Shown: positions 1-10,400 of the stretch, in pieces
How positions within the stretch are numbered: position 1 is the stretch's first letter
Layout: each line of letters begins with the position of its first letter
Source: an uncultured Pseudomonadota bacterium
GTDB taxonomy: Bacteria; Myxococcota_A; UBA796; SXON01
Direction: 5' to 3'
Assembly (NCBI GenBank): GCA_903844155.1
Contig: CAIMSU010000117.1
Location: forward strand, 62,001 to 126,000
Length of the DNA stretch: 64,000 nt
Translations under genes and position numbers: made by a program
The notes under the pieces: model-generated
What the model was told of the DNA's origin: nothing
The model's input: the letters and a program-made list of their open reading frames with translations, nothing else
The model's database searches: none

Positions 1-568
1 GCGGGTTTGACGGGGTGTTGGTCAGCATCGCCTTGCTGTCCGTCGCAAAATCGTTCGGTGCGCCGTCCACAAGATCGAGCTTCAGGCCGGTGATCGCCGT
101 CTCTTCGACGTCAACGTCCTTGAGCAGCGCGGACGGCTCCGCGAGCTGGGGGCCGTTGCCCTCCGCGTCGATAAAGCCGAGCAGGTCGATCTTGCCCTGC
201 GCCTTGGGCAACTCGAGCTCAAAGGGGCCCGGCTTGTCCAGCGTCATGGCATCCACGATCATCGGCCGGCCATCAGTGCCGACGGTGAAGAAGTCAATGC
301 GATACTTGCCTTTCGCGCTGCCGCTGTAGGCGAACTCGCCAGAGACCTTCACGCCGGTGCCGGCCTCGACGGCGACCGTTGGCATCGTCGACGGGCCACC
401 GCCAGGGGCAGCACCCGACGCACCGCCGGCGCCGCCCTGACCGGGGGGTCCCCCCGCAGCGCCACCACCCGGGGTCGCGCCGGCTCCGGGGCTCGTGCTG
501 CCAGTGGGGGCGTCAGTCGTCGAAGGGGCCTCGGGGCAGCCCGTCAAAAGGAGCGGAAGCAGGAACAC
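1..568 (-). CDS. Partial lipoprotein of unknown function (C-terminus beyond window)
   Basis: The reading frame is open on the minus strand from a GTG start at 568 to the window edge, giving about 189 codons. A GGAG ribosome site lies 5 nt before the GTG. The product opens with a very short signal peptide, VFLLPLLLTGC, whose LTGC lipobox ends at Cys11, followed by a Gly/Ala/Pro/Ser-rich low-complexity stretch of about 45 residues and then a compact domain beginning near VEAGTGVKVSGEFAYSG. Proline after the lipid cysteine is compatible with sorting to the outer membrane. It sits 59 nt after the 277-residue membrane protein and may end the same transcript as the kinase upstream. No family is recognised. 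The domain looks beta-rich and could be an extracytoplasmic carbohydrate- or protein-binding module, but that is only a guess. Confidence 0.75.
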   Translation of the reverse strand, partial: MFLLPLLLTGCPEAPSTTDAPTGSTSPGAGATPGGGAAGGPPGQGGAGGASGAAPGGGPSTMPTVAVEAGTGVKVSGEFAYSGSAKGKYRIDFFTVGTDGRPMIVDAMTLDKPGPFELELPKAQGKIDLLGFIDAEGNGPQLAEPSALLKDVDVEETAITGLKLDLVDGAPNDFATDSKAMLTNTPSNP

Positions 569-627
569 GGGAACTCCAGAACGGCGGTAGCGTAGGGCAT
601 CGGCCTTTCCGCGTCAAGAGCCAGACG

Positions 628-1461
628 TCAAGGGAACACGAACGAGATGCCTCCGAGGACGCCCGCTACGCCCCACGCGGCGTACGCGCCATAGGCGTAC
701 ACCCGCTCCTTCGCCCAGCCCGCATCGACCGCATCGACGGTCCCGAGCGTCGGCACATGCTGCCCTTCGATCACCGCGCCCGCCGCCAACCCGCCGCCAG
801 CAGCGGCCACAACGCCCGCAGCGACGAGCCAGACCGGCGAGACCAACCGCTTGCGCCGCGTCGGAGCAGTGCCGGCGGTGCCGATCATCGGCGAGGCACC
901 CGTCTCCGGCAGACCCGTGGCGACGAGCGACGTGCCGCCGGTCGGCAAGTTGACCACCCGACCGAAGAGGACGGTGCGCCCGTCCGTCGTCACGACCTGA
1001 ACGACGTGCCAGCCAGCGAACGCGAGGTCCGGCCAAATCGGCACCCGCTCCCCGTCGACCCACCCGCCATCCGCGTTGGTGTCCAGCTTCAACGAGCCAG
1101 TTCCGACCGCGGCAGCGTTCGCCCACACGGCGTTGAGGTCCGGCCCGAAAGCCGACTCCCACACGGTTGCGTCGAGCGCGCGCGCCGAGGCGAACAGCAA
1201 CTGGCCGCTCCCGGGGGTGGCCAATTCCGCCGCGCCACCACGCACCACAAAGTACCTTGCGACCTGCCTGGGGGTGACCACCGCGCAGCCAAACGCGTCG
1301 TCCATGCTGGCAAAGTCATGGTCGACGGCTGCGCTGTCCGCGGCGAGGAGATGCTGGACTGCGCGGTTCAGCGTGCCATCGACGTCCGGGCAGGCAAGCG
1401 CGGGGTGGACGAGCAGCAAGACCAGCCGGGAGAGGAGGGAAATCACAGGCGCGCCGTCCAT
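628..1461 (-). CDS. Secreted or membrane protein of unknown function
   Basis: The product is 277 residues. It has an N-terminal hydrophobic signal (SLLSRLVLLLVHPALA, cleavage likely before CPDVDG), an extracytoplasmic region of about 160 residues, and two hydrophobic segments near the C-terminus (roughly 205-230 and 255-277) separated by a short loop. A basic patch, TRRKR, precedes the first of these, which suggests a membrane-anchored protein with its main domain outside the cytoplasm. The start overlaps the 3' end of the Ser/Thr kinase gene by 19 nt, so the two are probably co-translated and may work together, for example as a kinase accessory or target. I do not recognise a family. Confidence 0.7.
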   Translation of the reverse strand: MDGAPVISLLSRLVLLLVHPALACPDVDGTLNRAVQHLLAADSAAVDHDFASMDDAFGCAVVTPRQVARYFVVRGGAAELATPGSGQLLFASARALDATVWESAFGPDLNAVWANAAAVGTGSLKLDTNADGGWVDGERVPIWPDLAFAGWHVVQVVTTDGRTVLFGRVVNLPTGGTSLVATGLPETGASPMIGTAGTAPTRRKRLVSPVWLVAAGVVAAAGGGLAAGAVIEGQHVPTLGTVDAVDAGWAKERVYAYGAYAAWGVAGVLGGISFVFP

Positions 1462-3206
1462 CGTTCGGAGGTGAGGTCGCAGACGTAGCCCACCGGTTGG
1501 TCGGGGCCAACCGTGATGGTCGTGCGACAGGCATGGTCACCGCTGGCCGCGACGATGTCGTGCGTGCCGTCGGCGAGCGGGACAGCGGCCCGAGGGGTGC
1601 GACCAGCGGGGGCGCCATCGACGGAAAGCGCTGCGCCGACGATGCTGCAGCCGAAGGCGATGGAGCGCGACGGTGGCGCGACGGGCTGGGGCGGTTGGGC
1701 GACGGCTGGCGACGCGGTCGAGGTCGGGGTCGGGGTCGGGCCTGCAGCCACCGACGTTTCGGCTCCCAGGGTGCCGGCGGGGTCGTGCGCGCTGCCCGCC
1801 ACGGCTGCGGGACTGGGTCGGCTGACAGGGGAGGCGGTGGTTCGGGCAGGCCCGGCGTGGACGGGTCCGCCTCCTGGGGTCGACGCCGGGGCATCGCGGT
1901 TTGAGCCGGCCGCTGCCGCGGGAGGAGTCGCCACCGGGACCGCGGCGACTTCGACGGGGAGGTCCGACCCCGGAGACGCCGTCGGCGCGGGACTCGCAGG
2001 GGCCTGGCCGGCCGTTGGCTCGGGATCGACCGGCTGCGCCCCCGACCACAGGCCCGGAAAGGCCCACACGGCGGCTCCAAGCCCCAGCGTGACGGCCGCT
2101 GCCACCGCGACCATCGACGACCCGGCAACAAGCCACGGCAACCCCCGCGTCTCTCGCACGGCGGGGGGCGGCGGGACCACGAGCGACGGCACCGAAGGCG
2201 GCGCGGCAGCGGCGAGCACCTGCGGCGCAGCGGGTCCAGTGGCCGGCCCGCTCACAACGCCAAGCAGCGTTCGCGACGGCAGATCTGCCTTGTCCATCGC
2301 CCGTTCCCGCTCGTCCACGAGCCCCGGCACCAGCGCCCGCGCGAGGCGGGCCAACGATTCGCCCTCCACGCTCCCCGAAAGGTCCGCGGCGCGCTCCTGA
2401 ACAAACGCGGCACTCGGGCGATGCCGAGCTTCGAACGCCAGCATATCGACAAGAAGGGTGCGCAACCCACCGGTCACGCCAAGCGCGTTTACGCGAGCCT
2501 CACGCCACGCTGCAAACCGCTCAGCCTCCATCGGCGCCCGGTCCGGCGACTGCCCCGAGAGCAGCTCCAGCAGCGTGACGCCGAGCGCGTAGACGTCGTA
2601 GCCGGGCCCGATCGGCTCCTGGATCCAGAACTCCGGCGCCATGTACGCGGGCGTGCCGAAAAACCCGCTCCCCGTCACCCCATCCCGATTGAATTCGGCG
2701 CGTGCGATGCCGAAGTCCAGCACCTTGACACCGCCGCGGGGGGTGAGCACCACGTTCGCCGGCTTGATGTCGCGGTGGATCACATGAAGCGGAGCGCCGC
2801 TGATCGGTGAAAGCGAGGACCACGCCGCGTCCAGCGCCCCGGCCGTGGCCGCGACGATCTCCAACGCTGCCCGCGGCGAGAACGCCACGAAGCGGGACCG
2901 CAGGCACCGCGCGACCTCGTTGCAGTCCACCCCCTCGACATACTCCATCACCACCGCCGGCCGCCCTGCGATCTCGGTCAGATCGAGCACCTGCACGATC
3001 GCCTCGTTGGACAGCAACCCGAGCAACCGCGCCTCGTCGCGCTGGCGGGCGACGAGGTCGGCGTCGATGTCGCCGGCGTGCCGCAGAACCTTGACAGCGA
3101 CGCGCCGAACGAACCGATCGCGACCATGCAGGTTCGCAAGGTACACGGTCCCGAAGCCTCCCCGGCCGAGGGTCCCCACGAACTCCAGTTCCCGCTCGGT
3201 CGCCAC
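1443..3206 (-). CDS. Hanks-type Ser/Thr protein kinase with transmembrane segment and PEGA-like tail
   Basis: From a GTG at 3206 the product is 587 residues. The kinase domain occupies roughly residues 5-290, with a glycine loop (GTLGRGGFGTVY), the ATP lysine in VAVKVL, the catalytic loop HRDIKPANV near residue 143, DFG near 163, and APE in YMAPEFW. A Pro/Ala-rich linker leads to one transmembrane helix (about 352-378), then a long Pro/Thr/Ala spacer and a C-terminal periplasmic domain of about 65 residues that looks like a PEGA-type beta domain (AALSVDGAPAGRTP). It should phosphorylate cytoplasmic proteins in response to an envelope signal. An upstream ATG at 3347 would add 47 residues without family similarity and would overlap the divergent gene, so I prefer 3206, although no clear ribosome site marks it. 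Confidence 0.88.
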   Translation of the reverse strand: MATERELEFVGTLGRGGFGTVYLANLHGRDRFVRRVAVKVLRHAGDIDADLVARQRDEARLLGLLSNEAIVQVLDLTEIAGRPAVVMEYVEGVDCNEVARCLRSRFVAFSPRAALEIVAATAGALDAAWSSLSPISGAPLHVIHRDIKPANVVLTPRGGVKVLDFGIARAEFNRDGVTGSGFFGTPAYMAPEFWIQEPIGPGYDVYALGVTLLELLSGQSPDRAPMEAERFAAWREARVNALGVTGGLRTLLVDMLAFEARHRPSAAFVQERAADLSGSVEGESLARLARALVPGLVDERERAMDKADLPSRTLLGVVSGPATGPAAPQVLAAAAPPSVPSLVVPPPPAVRETRGLPWLVAGSSMVAVAAAVTLGLGAAVWAFPGLWSGAQPVDPEPTAGQAPASPAPTASPGSDLPVEVAAVPVATPPAAAAGSNRDAPASTPGGGPVHAGPARTTASPVSRPSPAAVAGSAHDPAGTLGAETSVAAGPTPTPTSTASPAVAQPPQPVAPPSRSIAFGCSIVGAALSVDGAPAGRTPRAAVPLADGTHDIVAASGDHACRTTITVGPDQPVGYVCDLTSERWTARL

Positions 3207-3277
3207 GGTTGGAAGGTATCCGGAAACGTTGAGGGAGGTCGGAGGCTGGCGGCTGGACGCCTTGATACCCGACCGCG

Positions 3278-3922
3278 ATGCCTTCAACACCGGACCCAGC
3301 CCCACAACAGCGCCTCGCAGTGCGTATCGCCCGGATCTTCCTCCCAACGTACCTGGCTTCGACGGGGTTGCTGCTGCTGCCAGGCGTGTTGCGCATGCAA
3401 GGCGTCGATTCGCCGGCCGCGTCGGCGCTGGCGTCCCTCACGCTCGCGGGGATGGCGGTTGGCGCGCCGTCCTTCCTCTGGGGCATGGCGAGGCTCGGGC
3501 AGTACGCGCCAAGGGGGGGCCTGAAATTCCAGCTGGTCCCGGCGCTCTTGCGAGGCGTCTACGAGCCGGTGGGCGGTGCCGGCGCGGGTCAGCAGACGTC
3601 CTCGCCGCTTGGCAGCCTCGCCGCGGACCTGCTGGCGGCGGCCGCCGATCTGGACACCGCGGCGCTGCCGGCGCTCTCCCAGCTCCTTCGAACCGTGCTG
3701 TCCGAGGCGGAGATCCTCCACCTCTGCATCCAACGGCTGGAGGCGAGGCCGGACGTTGGTCCTGCAAGCGAGCAGGCCCTGGCGTTGCTCGGACGCCTCA
3801 GGGACGACGTCGCACGTCTGCGCAGCCCTCACCCCCCTGACCCCGCCGCGCTGGCGACCACCCTCGAAGCGTTGCTTGGCGACCTGCGCGCCGAAAACGA
3901 CCGGCTTCGCGGGAGCTTGTGA
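3278..3922 (+). CDS. Membrane protein with two helices and a helical C-terminal domain, unknown
   Basis: The 214-residue product has two hydrophobic helices (about residues 20-38 and 46-70, the second ending SFLWGMARLG) followed by a helical, partly heptad-like cytoplasmic part ending LLGDLRAENDRLRGSL. This suggests a small inner-membrane protein with a coiled-coil tail. It starts 72 nt from the divergent kinase gene, so the two may share control. A loosely similar plan, two helices then a coiled coil, is seen in the unknown protein at 23896-24855, but I cannot show that they are homologous. No family is recognised. Confidence 0.65.
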   Translation: MPSTPDPAPQQRLAVRIARIFLPTYLASTGLLLLPGVLRMQGVDSPAASALASLTLAGMAVGAPSFLWGMARLGQYAPRGGLKFQLVPALLRGVYEPVGGAGAGQQTSSPLGSLAADLLAAAADLDTAALPALSQLLRTVLSEAEILHLCIQRLEARPDVGPASEQALALLGRLRDDVARLRSPHPPDPAALATTLEALLGDLRAENDRLRGSL

Positions 3923-3952
3923 CGATTTCTGGACGGCGGACCCCCCGATCGC

Positions 3953-3961
3953 GGGTATACT
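3953..3961 (+). promoter_or_regulatory. Extended -10 promoter candidate (GGGTATACT)
   Basis: A near-perfect TATACT lies 19 nt before the ATG of the large lipoprotein gene. No good -35 hexamer is seen at 16-18 bp. It belongs to a set of similarly placed -10 boxes described in the findings. Confidence 0.5.
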
Positions 3962-3980
3962 CGCCGACCCCGAGGGTCCC

Positions 3981-5747
3981 ATGCACTTCGCCCCTACGCT
4001 CCCAGGCCTGACGTCCCGCGCGCTGCTGCTCGCCGCGCTTCCGTCGCTCTTGACCGCCTGCAACCGTGATTACAAGCTCGTCCCCGAGGTCGCTGCCCCG
4101 CTGACGCTGAACGTCACGACCCCGACGTACGGCGAATACCTCGGTTTGCACGACGACACGGGCGCCCTCGCCATCAGTGTGACCGGCACCGTCTCCCCCG
4201 CGAGCGCCCAGGTGATGGTGAACGGGCAGCGGGCGACGATCGACGGCTCCGGAAATTTCAGCGCGTCGATCCCCTGGGGGCTTGGCACGACCACCACCGA
4301 CCGCGCCTACGTGGTTGACGTTCAAGCCTACGATCCGGGTGAATCCGCTCGTCAGCTCGTCCCCGTGTTCGACGGGAATGACCCGCGCGACACCGATCCG
4401 GGCGCCATCAACGGCCTCCTCACCCCGACCGGCCTCGCCGCGCTCGACCCGACTGTCGCAAGCATGGTGGACAGCCTCGGCATCTGGGATCAGCTCTCCG
4501 CCGCGCTCCCCGCCATCAGCACGACCTACGTCAGCATCACCCCCACCGGCATCACCTCCTCCGGCACGACCGCGGCGCTCACGCCCGCCGCCGATGCCGT
4601 CACCATGCTGCTCACCTTCCACGACGTCACGATGACCGCGGACGTCGACATCGCGAGCACCTACGACTTTCCGATGACCGTCGCGTTCGGCGAAGTCACG
4701 CTCGGCGCAGACGCGATCCCTGGCCTCACCAGCGACGACATGCTCACGCTGGCGCTCTCCAACGCCCAGGCAGACATCCAGAACGTGACGCTTGCGTTCG
4801 GCGACTACACCGTCCCCGACTGGATCGATCAGCTCCTCGTGGACCCCCTCGCAAGCCTCGTCGCCAGCCTCGGCGGCACGCTCGCCAGCTACGTCCTCGA
4901 CCAGTTCGGCACGATCCAGCTCGGCGGCCCCTTCGCCTTCTCCACCGACCTGCTCGGCACGCCCTTCTCCGCACGGCTCGCCCAGGTGGATGCGACCACG
5001 GACGGCGTCGAGCTCGGCCTCACCGAGTCCACGACCGGCGATGCAGCGACGGAGATGCCCGTCCTCACGCCCCTCACCGCCCAGACGCCAAGCGGCCTTG
5101 ACTACCAGCTTGGGTTTGCCGTCCACGAGGGCCTGTTCAACACGCTGATTGACGATGTGCTCGGTGGAAGCAGCGGAACCTCGCTCCTCGACATCGACTT
5201 GCAGTTGACGGGCGACATGGCCACGCTCATGGGCGCCGGCATCGCCGCGTTGCCCGGCGGCGGCTACCTGCCCAACGATTCGCAAGGTTACTGCCTCGCT
5301 TTCCACGGTGGCGACGCGAGAGTGGTGCGCATGAAGGCTGGCACCGGCGCGCCCCTCGCCCAGCTCTGGCTGCCCGACATGCAGGTCGGCATCCAGACCA
5401 TCCAGAACGGCACCTGCACCGACTGGCTCAACGCCAGCGTGTTCGCCACCGTCGACATCAACGTGTCGGGCACGCAGTTGTCGATGGACTTCAACGTCGT
5501 CCGCACGACCGTCCTCTCCTACGGCGCCTCCGAGTCGGACCCGTCCATTGATCTGGACGCCGTCGGCAGCGGCCTCGGCGGGATCGTCAACGGCTTTGTC
5601 GGACTGGCGCTTTCCCAGACGAGCTTCGATCTCTCCGGGTTGCTCGGCGGTTTCGGCAACCTGCCCGTGACGCTCAACCCGCAGATCGTCTCGGTCGAGC
5701 CGCTTGGAGAAGAGGGCCGATACGGCATCTTCATGAACGTGTTCTAG
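3981..5747 (+). CDS. Large outer-membrane-type lipoprotein, function unknown
   Basis: Starting at ATG 3981 the product is 588 residues. The signal peptide ends in the lipobox LTAC (Cys about residue 24), followed by Asn, so lipidation and outer-membrane sorting are likely. Residues about 35-120 resemble a bacterial Ig-like strand pattern (LALSVTGTVSP type, here LAISVTGTVSPASAQVMVNG). The rest is a long amphipathic, Ala/Leu/Thr/Asp-rich region with many alternating strands and helices (for example LLVDPLASLVASLGG), which would suit an elongated lipid-binding fold of the TULIP/BPI kind. That last point is a fold guess, not a match. The open frame extends further upstream, but the lipobox and the -10 box at 3956 fix this start. 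It is probably monocistronic. Confidence 0.8.
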   Translation: MHFAPTLPGLTSRALLLAALPSLLTACNRDYKLVPEVAAPLTLNVTTPTYGEYLGLHDDTGALAISVTGTVSPASAQVMVNGQRATIDGSGNFSASIPWGLGTTTTDRAYVVDVQAYDPGESARQLVPVFDGNDPRDTDPGAINGLLTPTGLAALDPTVASMVDSLGIWDQLSAALPAISTTYVSITPTGITSSGTTAALTPAADAVTMLLTFHDVTMTADVDIASTYDFPMTVAFGEVTLGADAIPGLTSDDMLTLALSNAQADIQNVTLAFGDYTVPDWIDQLLVDPLASLVASLGGTLASYVLDQFGTIQLGGPFAFSTDLLGTPFSARLAQVDATTDGVELGLTESTTGDAATEMPVLTPLTAQTPSGLDYQLGFAVHEGLFNTLIDDVLGGSSGTSLLDIDLQLTGDMATLMGAGIAALPGGGYLPNDSQGYCLAFHGGDARVVRMKAGTGAPLAQLWLPDMQVGIQTIQNGTCTDWLNASVFATVDINVSGTQLSMDFNVVRTTVLSYGASESDPSIDLDAVGSGLGGIVNGFVGLALSQTSFDLSGLLGGFGNLPVTLNPQIVSVEPLGEEGRYGIFMNVF

Positions 5748-5798
5748 CGCGGTCCGCCCAGCGCCGGTATCGGCGGCTCCGTCGGTGCAAAAACGCGC

Positions 5799-5804
5799 TA
5801 CACT
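5799..5804 (+). promoter_or_regulatory. -10 promoter candidate (TACACT)
   Basis: TACACT lies 25 nt before the ATG at 5830, with a GGAG ribosome site in between (5820-5823). The -35 region is weak. Confidence 0.4.
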
Positions 5805-5829
5805 GCCCCCATTGTGGTTGGAGCCCCGG

Positions 5830-7404
5830 ATGCCCGAAAAGGATCAACTCGAAGCGCTGAAGAAGCAGAACGCGCGGGCCCGGACGGTGGCGACGGGGGA
5901 GCAGGCCCCGCTCCCCGAGGTGGGCAAGCCGCTGCACGCAGGATCCGCGGCGGATCTCCAGGCGAACGTCGGGAATTCCGGCCTGAACCAGATGATCGGG
6001 CACGAAGGGACCAGCGATCTCGCTGCAAAGGCGCGAAAGGCGGGGCAGGAGGTCGCCGCGCACCGTGGCGCCGGGCAGAACGCGCACGGCGCCGGCGCCA
6101 AGCACAAAGAGGCGTCCGCGCTGGAGAAGCAGGCCCAACAGCATCAAGCCGAAGCGGCGCGGGAAAAGAAGGCGGCGAGCGAGAAGAAGACCGCGGTGCA
6201 CAAGGCCCCGGAGCACAAAGCCGAGCACAAGAAGCCCGCCGCGCACGCCGCACCCAAGCCAGCCGCCGCACACAAGCCGGCCGCCCACACCCCGGACGAG
6301 GCGCATAAACCCGCCGCACACAAGGCGGATCCGCACGCGCATGCGAAGAAGCCGGTCGCCTCCGACCACGTCGCACACGCGAAGAAGGGCGGACACGGGG
6401 CGACGGGCGGGAAGGCCGACCACGCGGAGGCCGAGGCTTCCGAGAAGCACGCGCACGCGAAGACTGCGCGGGCCGAGGCAACGCACGCGAAGGCCCACGT
6501 CGCGCGGAAGGCAGCGGGCAAGGGCCAACACGCGAAGCCCGCACACGCCGGCGGCGAGCACGCTGCGCACAAGGTCGCTGCGCACAAGGAAAAGAAGGCC
6601 GTCCATGCTGAGCTCGGCGCGGAGCATGCCACCAAGAAGGTCGCGGACAAGAAGCACGCGAAGACCGCCGCGAAGCACCACGAACCCGCAGCCCATGTGA
6701 GCGCCCATCACGACGCTGCCAGGCCAGCGCACGCCGGCAAGGCAGAGCACGCGGGGAAGGCGACCCACGGCGGCAAGACCAGCGGGACGAAGCCCGAAAA
6801 AGCCGATCCCAAGGCCCTCGCCGCTGCGGCCCACACCAAAACCCGCGCCCACGACGCCGACCACGCGACGAAAAAGCTGGCGAAGGTCGAGCACGAGCAC
6901 GAAGCCGCCAAGGCCAAGGCGGACGGCACGCACGACGTCACCAAAAAGGCGGCGCACGCCGCGACCGTCGAGGCCAAAGCCCGCGAGGTCGAGGCCGCGA
7001 AGCACCACGCCGCGCACAAGGTCTCCGCCGCCGAAAAGGCGCGCCTCGCCGAGGAGAGCGCGGCCAGCCGGCTGACGATGAAGGAGATCAGCCGGCCCGA
7101 GGACCTCGATCAGGTCGACGGCGACAGGGTCACGCTCATCGGAACCTACGTGCCGCGCCCAGCCCCGGGCGGGAGCCACATGCTCGGGCACGTGTCGATC
7201 CTGGTCGGGCACGTTGAAGTGCGGCTCGGCAACGAGACCCGCGGGACCGCCGAGCTGCTGCGGCTCTCCGGCGAGCGGGTGGCGGTCACCGGCAACCTCG
7301 ACCTGAAAAAGGCGTCTGCTCAACAGCCGCTGGCGAAGCACGGTGCGTCCGCGAAGGCTGAGAAGCCGCTCCTGAGCCGGCCCGGGACGGTCGCACAACG
7401 GTGA
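5830..7404 (+). CDS. His/Lys/Ala-rich repetitive protein with a small C-terminal domain
   Basis: The product is 524 residues from ATG 5830, which has GGAG 6 nt upstream; an ATG at 5785 lacks this. Three parts are visible. Residues 1-70 are a short ordered region containing DLQANVGNSGLNQMIG. Residues about 75-420 are highly basic and repetitive, rich in AHK, HKA and KPAAH words, resembling histone-H1-like or AlgP-like tails. Residues about 425-510 are a compact beta-rich domain (VDGDRVTLIGTYVPRP to ERVAVTGNLDLKK) that reads like an OB-type barrel. The basic tail could bind nucleic acid, polyphosphate or metal. The VGN-type motif recalls the N-terminal motif of cargo proteins of extracellular contractile injection systems (LQ-x-x-VGN-x-A), an inference only. 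It overlaps the kinase gene downstream by 4 nt (GTGA), so the pair is translationally coupled. Confidence 0.75.
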   Translation: MPEKDQLEALKKQNARARTVATGEQAPLPEVGKPLHAGSAADLQANVGNSGLNQMIGHEGTSDLAAKARKAGQEVAAHRGAGQNAHGAGAKHKEASALEKQAQQHQAEAAREKKAASEKKTAVHKAPEHKAEHKKPAAHAAPKPAAAHKPAAHTPDEAHKPAAHKADPHAHAKKPVASDHVAHAKKGGHGATGGKADHAEAEASEKHAHAKTARAEATHAKAHVARKAAGKGQHAKPAHAGGEHAAHKVAAHKEKKAVHAELGAEHATKKVADKKHAKTAAKHHEPAAHVSAHHDAARPAHAGKAEHAGKATHGGKTSGTKPEKADPKALAAAAHTKTRAHDADHATKKLAKVEHEHEAAKAKADGTHDVTKKAAHAATVEAKAREVEAAKHHAAHKVSAAEKARLAEESAASRLTMKEISRPEDLDQVDGDRVTLIGTYVPRPAPGGSHMLGHVSILVGHVEVRLGNETRGTAELLRLSGERVAVTGNLDLKKASAQQPLAKHGASAKAEKPLLSRPGTVAQR

Positions 7405-10400
7405 AGGATCCGCTCCCGGTCCTCCCGCCACGCTACATCTGCACCCGGCTCCTCGGCGAGGGCGGCACGGGTGTGGTGTACCACGCCGAGGATCGCCTGC
7501 TCGAGACCGAGGTGGCCGTCAAGGTCGTCAAGTCAAACCTGGCGTTGCATCGCCGGTTTCGGGCGCGGTTCGCCCGCGAGGTGGCGCTGTCCGCGCGCAT
7601 CACCCACCCGCACGTCATCCCCGTCCACGACACCGGGACGCTGAGCACCGGGCAGCCCTACGTCGCGCTTGGCTACGCGCCCGGCGGCTCCCTCGCCGAC
7701 CTCCTCGCCGCCCGCCCCCCGCTCCTCGACGTCCTCGCCCTCATCGACGAGGTGCTCGACGCGCTCGCGGCCATCCACGCGCACCAGTTGCTCCATCAGG
7801 ACCTCAAGCCCCAGAATGTCCTGCTCTACCCGGGCATCGACGGGAATCCCCACGTCTGGGTTGCCGATCTGGGCGTGGCGGATGCCCTGGCCGAGCTGCT
7901 CCGGGACCGCAAGAGCATCGCCGGCACCGTGCCCTACATGGCGCCGGAGCAATTGCAGGGGCGAACGCACGATCTTGGCCCGTGGACGGACCTCTACGCC
8001 GTCGGCCTGATGCTGTACGAGACGTTGCTCGGCAAGAAGGCGCACGAGGGCGAGGGTCGGCAGGAGTTGCTGGAGGCCAGAAACCGGGCGCCGCCGCCGC
8101 TTCCTGGCGTCCCGTCCGCCCTCGCCGACGTTGTGACGACGCTGCTCGACCCCGTCCCCCGTCAGCGCTTCGACAAAGCCGCGGACGTGCGACGGGCGCT
8201 CCGCGACGCCGTTCAGGGACAGAGCTTTCGCGGTCGCGTCGTGCCCTGGACCCCGGGCCACCGGCGGACAGGACCGACCACGGGAACAGGCGAATTCCCG
8301 CTCGCCGCCCCCTTGCGCAGCGGTCCCGTGCCCGAAGGTACGCTGCGTTGGAACCGCGTCCCGCCCGACCCGATGCCCGTGCAGCCGCCGCTGGAGCGAG
8401 GCTGGGACGCGCCCTCCCGTGCTTCGTTGAGCCTTTTTGCCCTCCGGGACGTGCCGATGGTCGGACGCGACCGGGAGCGGAAGGTGCTCTGGGACGCGGC
8501 TCGGGAGGTCGTAGCCCTCGCTGAGCCGCGCGTGGTGCTGGTCGTCGGCGAGAGCGGGTCGGGAAAGACGCGGCTGGTGGAGTCCGTGGCCACGTTGCTG
8601 GACGAGCTTGGCGTCATGGAGGTCACGCGCCTGCGCTACCATGCGCCCGCGGGCGTCGATGATGGCTACCGCGGCGCTGTGCGGGACATCCTGGTGCCCT
8701 GGAACGACAACCGCGACGGGATGGAGACGCGGCTCGCGTCGTGGCTCGGACGGGATCGCCAGGTTCTTCCCGTCGATGTGCACGAAGAGGCCGTCCTACT
8801 GGCGCGCTGGTGCGGGTACACGCGCCAGGGCGAACCGCCTGTCAGCGACGCGATCGGGCTCGCGTTCCTGTACCGGCACCTCGACGTGCGGGCCTGGCGC
8901 GGCGGGAGCTGCCTCATCCTTGAGGACGTCCATCACGCTCAGGCCGACGGGGACGGCCTCGCCATCGCTGAGGCGCTCCTGGACCGGACGGTCGGCGAGC
9001 GGCCGGTGCTCGTGCTCTGCACGGTTTCGAGCGAGGCTGCAGCGCGTGACGGCGGCGTTCGGCGCACGCTGGAGGGGCTCCAGGAGCGGGGCGCGCGTCG
9101 GCTCGGCCTGCGGCGACTGAGCCTGACGGACACGCGCAAGGTGGTCCAGGAATCGCTCCAGCTTGCGCCCGATCTGGCCCACGAAGTCAGCGTGTTCTGC
9201 GAGGGCGATCCGCTGGCCGCCGGCCTGCTGCTGCGCGACTGGGCGAGCCGCGCCCTCCCCGTTCTCGGCGAAGATCGCCAGTATCACCTGCCCGCTACCG
9301 TCAACCGGTCCGACGCGTTCCCCGCCTCACCTGAAGTCCTGCTCCGTCGCCGCGTGGACGGCGCCCTCAACTCGTCGACCGACCCCACCAACGCCCGCGA
9401 CGCGCTCACCGCCGCCGCCCTCGCCGGTCGCCAGCCGCCCGTGGCCCTCATCCGTCGGATGAATGACGCCGGGCTGGACGCGCTCCTCGCGACCGGGCTC
9501 GTCTCCGAGCAGAACGGCTACCTCGCGTTTGAGCACGGCCGAATACAACAACTCGTGGTCGAGGACGCCGAGCGGCTGCCGGACGTGCAGGACATCCACC
9601 GTCGCCTCGCGGACGCCTGGGAGGATCTCGGGACGAGCACCGGCCTGGACGTCGACCTGCCGTTGGGGCGCCATCGACTGCGGTCGGGAGTGCCAGAAAA
9701 GGCCCTGCAACCCTTGCTTGCCGCCGGGCGCAAGCTAAACGCAGGCGGGCGCGGCGATGCCGTGAGAGCCGCTGCGATGGCCGTTGAGGCGGCTGACGCT
9801 GTCGGACAGCCGACGGGGAGGCTCGAAGCGCGCCGCCTGCACGCAGAAGCGTTGCTGGAATCCGGCGAACCCGAGCGCGCGCGGCCGTTGATCGAGTACG
9901 CGCTGCGGGAGGTTGAGGGCGACCGGCTGGCCAAGGCACGGCTCCGGGTGCAGCTCGGCCGAGCCGCGAGAAAGCAGGGCGACGCGGAGATGGCGGAGCG
10001 GGAATTTGCCGCTGCGCGACAGACCTTTGATGCCCTGCGCGACCGGGCTGGGCTCGTCGAGGTAGCCGTTCAGCGTGCTCGCCTCGCCCGCTCCGAAGCG
10101 CGCTCGGAGGACGCCGCGAAGCACTGGACCGACGTGCTTCGCATGAACCGCGGCGACTTTTCGCTCGAGGCCGAAGCGCTGAACGGGCTCTGCGAGGCCC
10201 TGATCCGATCTGGCCGCTACGAGCACATCGAGCGCCAACTCCATCGACTCGACAGCGTCGCGCGAGCGAGCGGCGACATCCGGCGCATCGCCGACGCCCA
10301 TTCCACTTGGGGCATGCTCCACCTCGAACGCCGAAACTACGAGCAGGCCTCGGAGTTCCTGCTCGCGGCAGGCGCCATCGCCGCGACCATCGGCGCCGAC

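Noticed and set aside
3207-3347. Longer start for the Ser/Thr kinase at ATG 3347
   Set aside because: The 47 extra residues are not kinase-like and the region overlaps the divergent gene. The kinase domain begins almost at the GTG.
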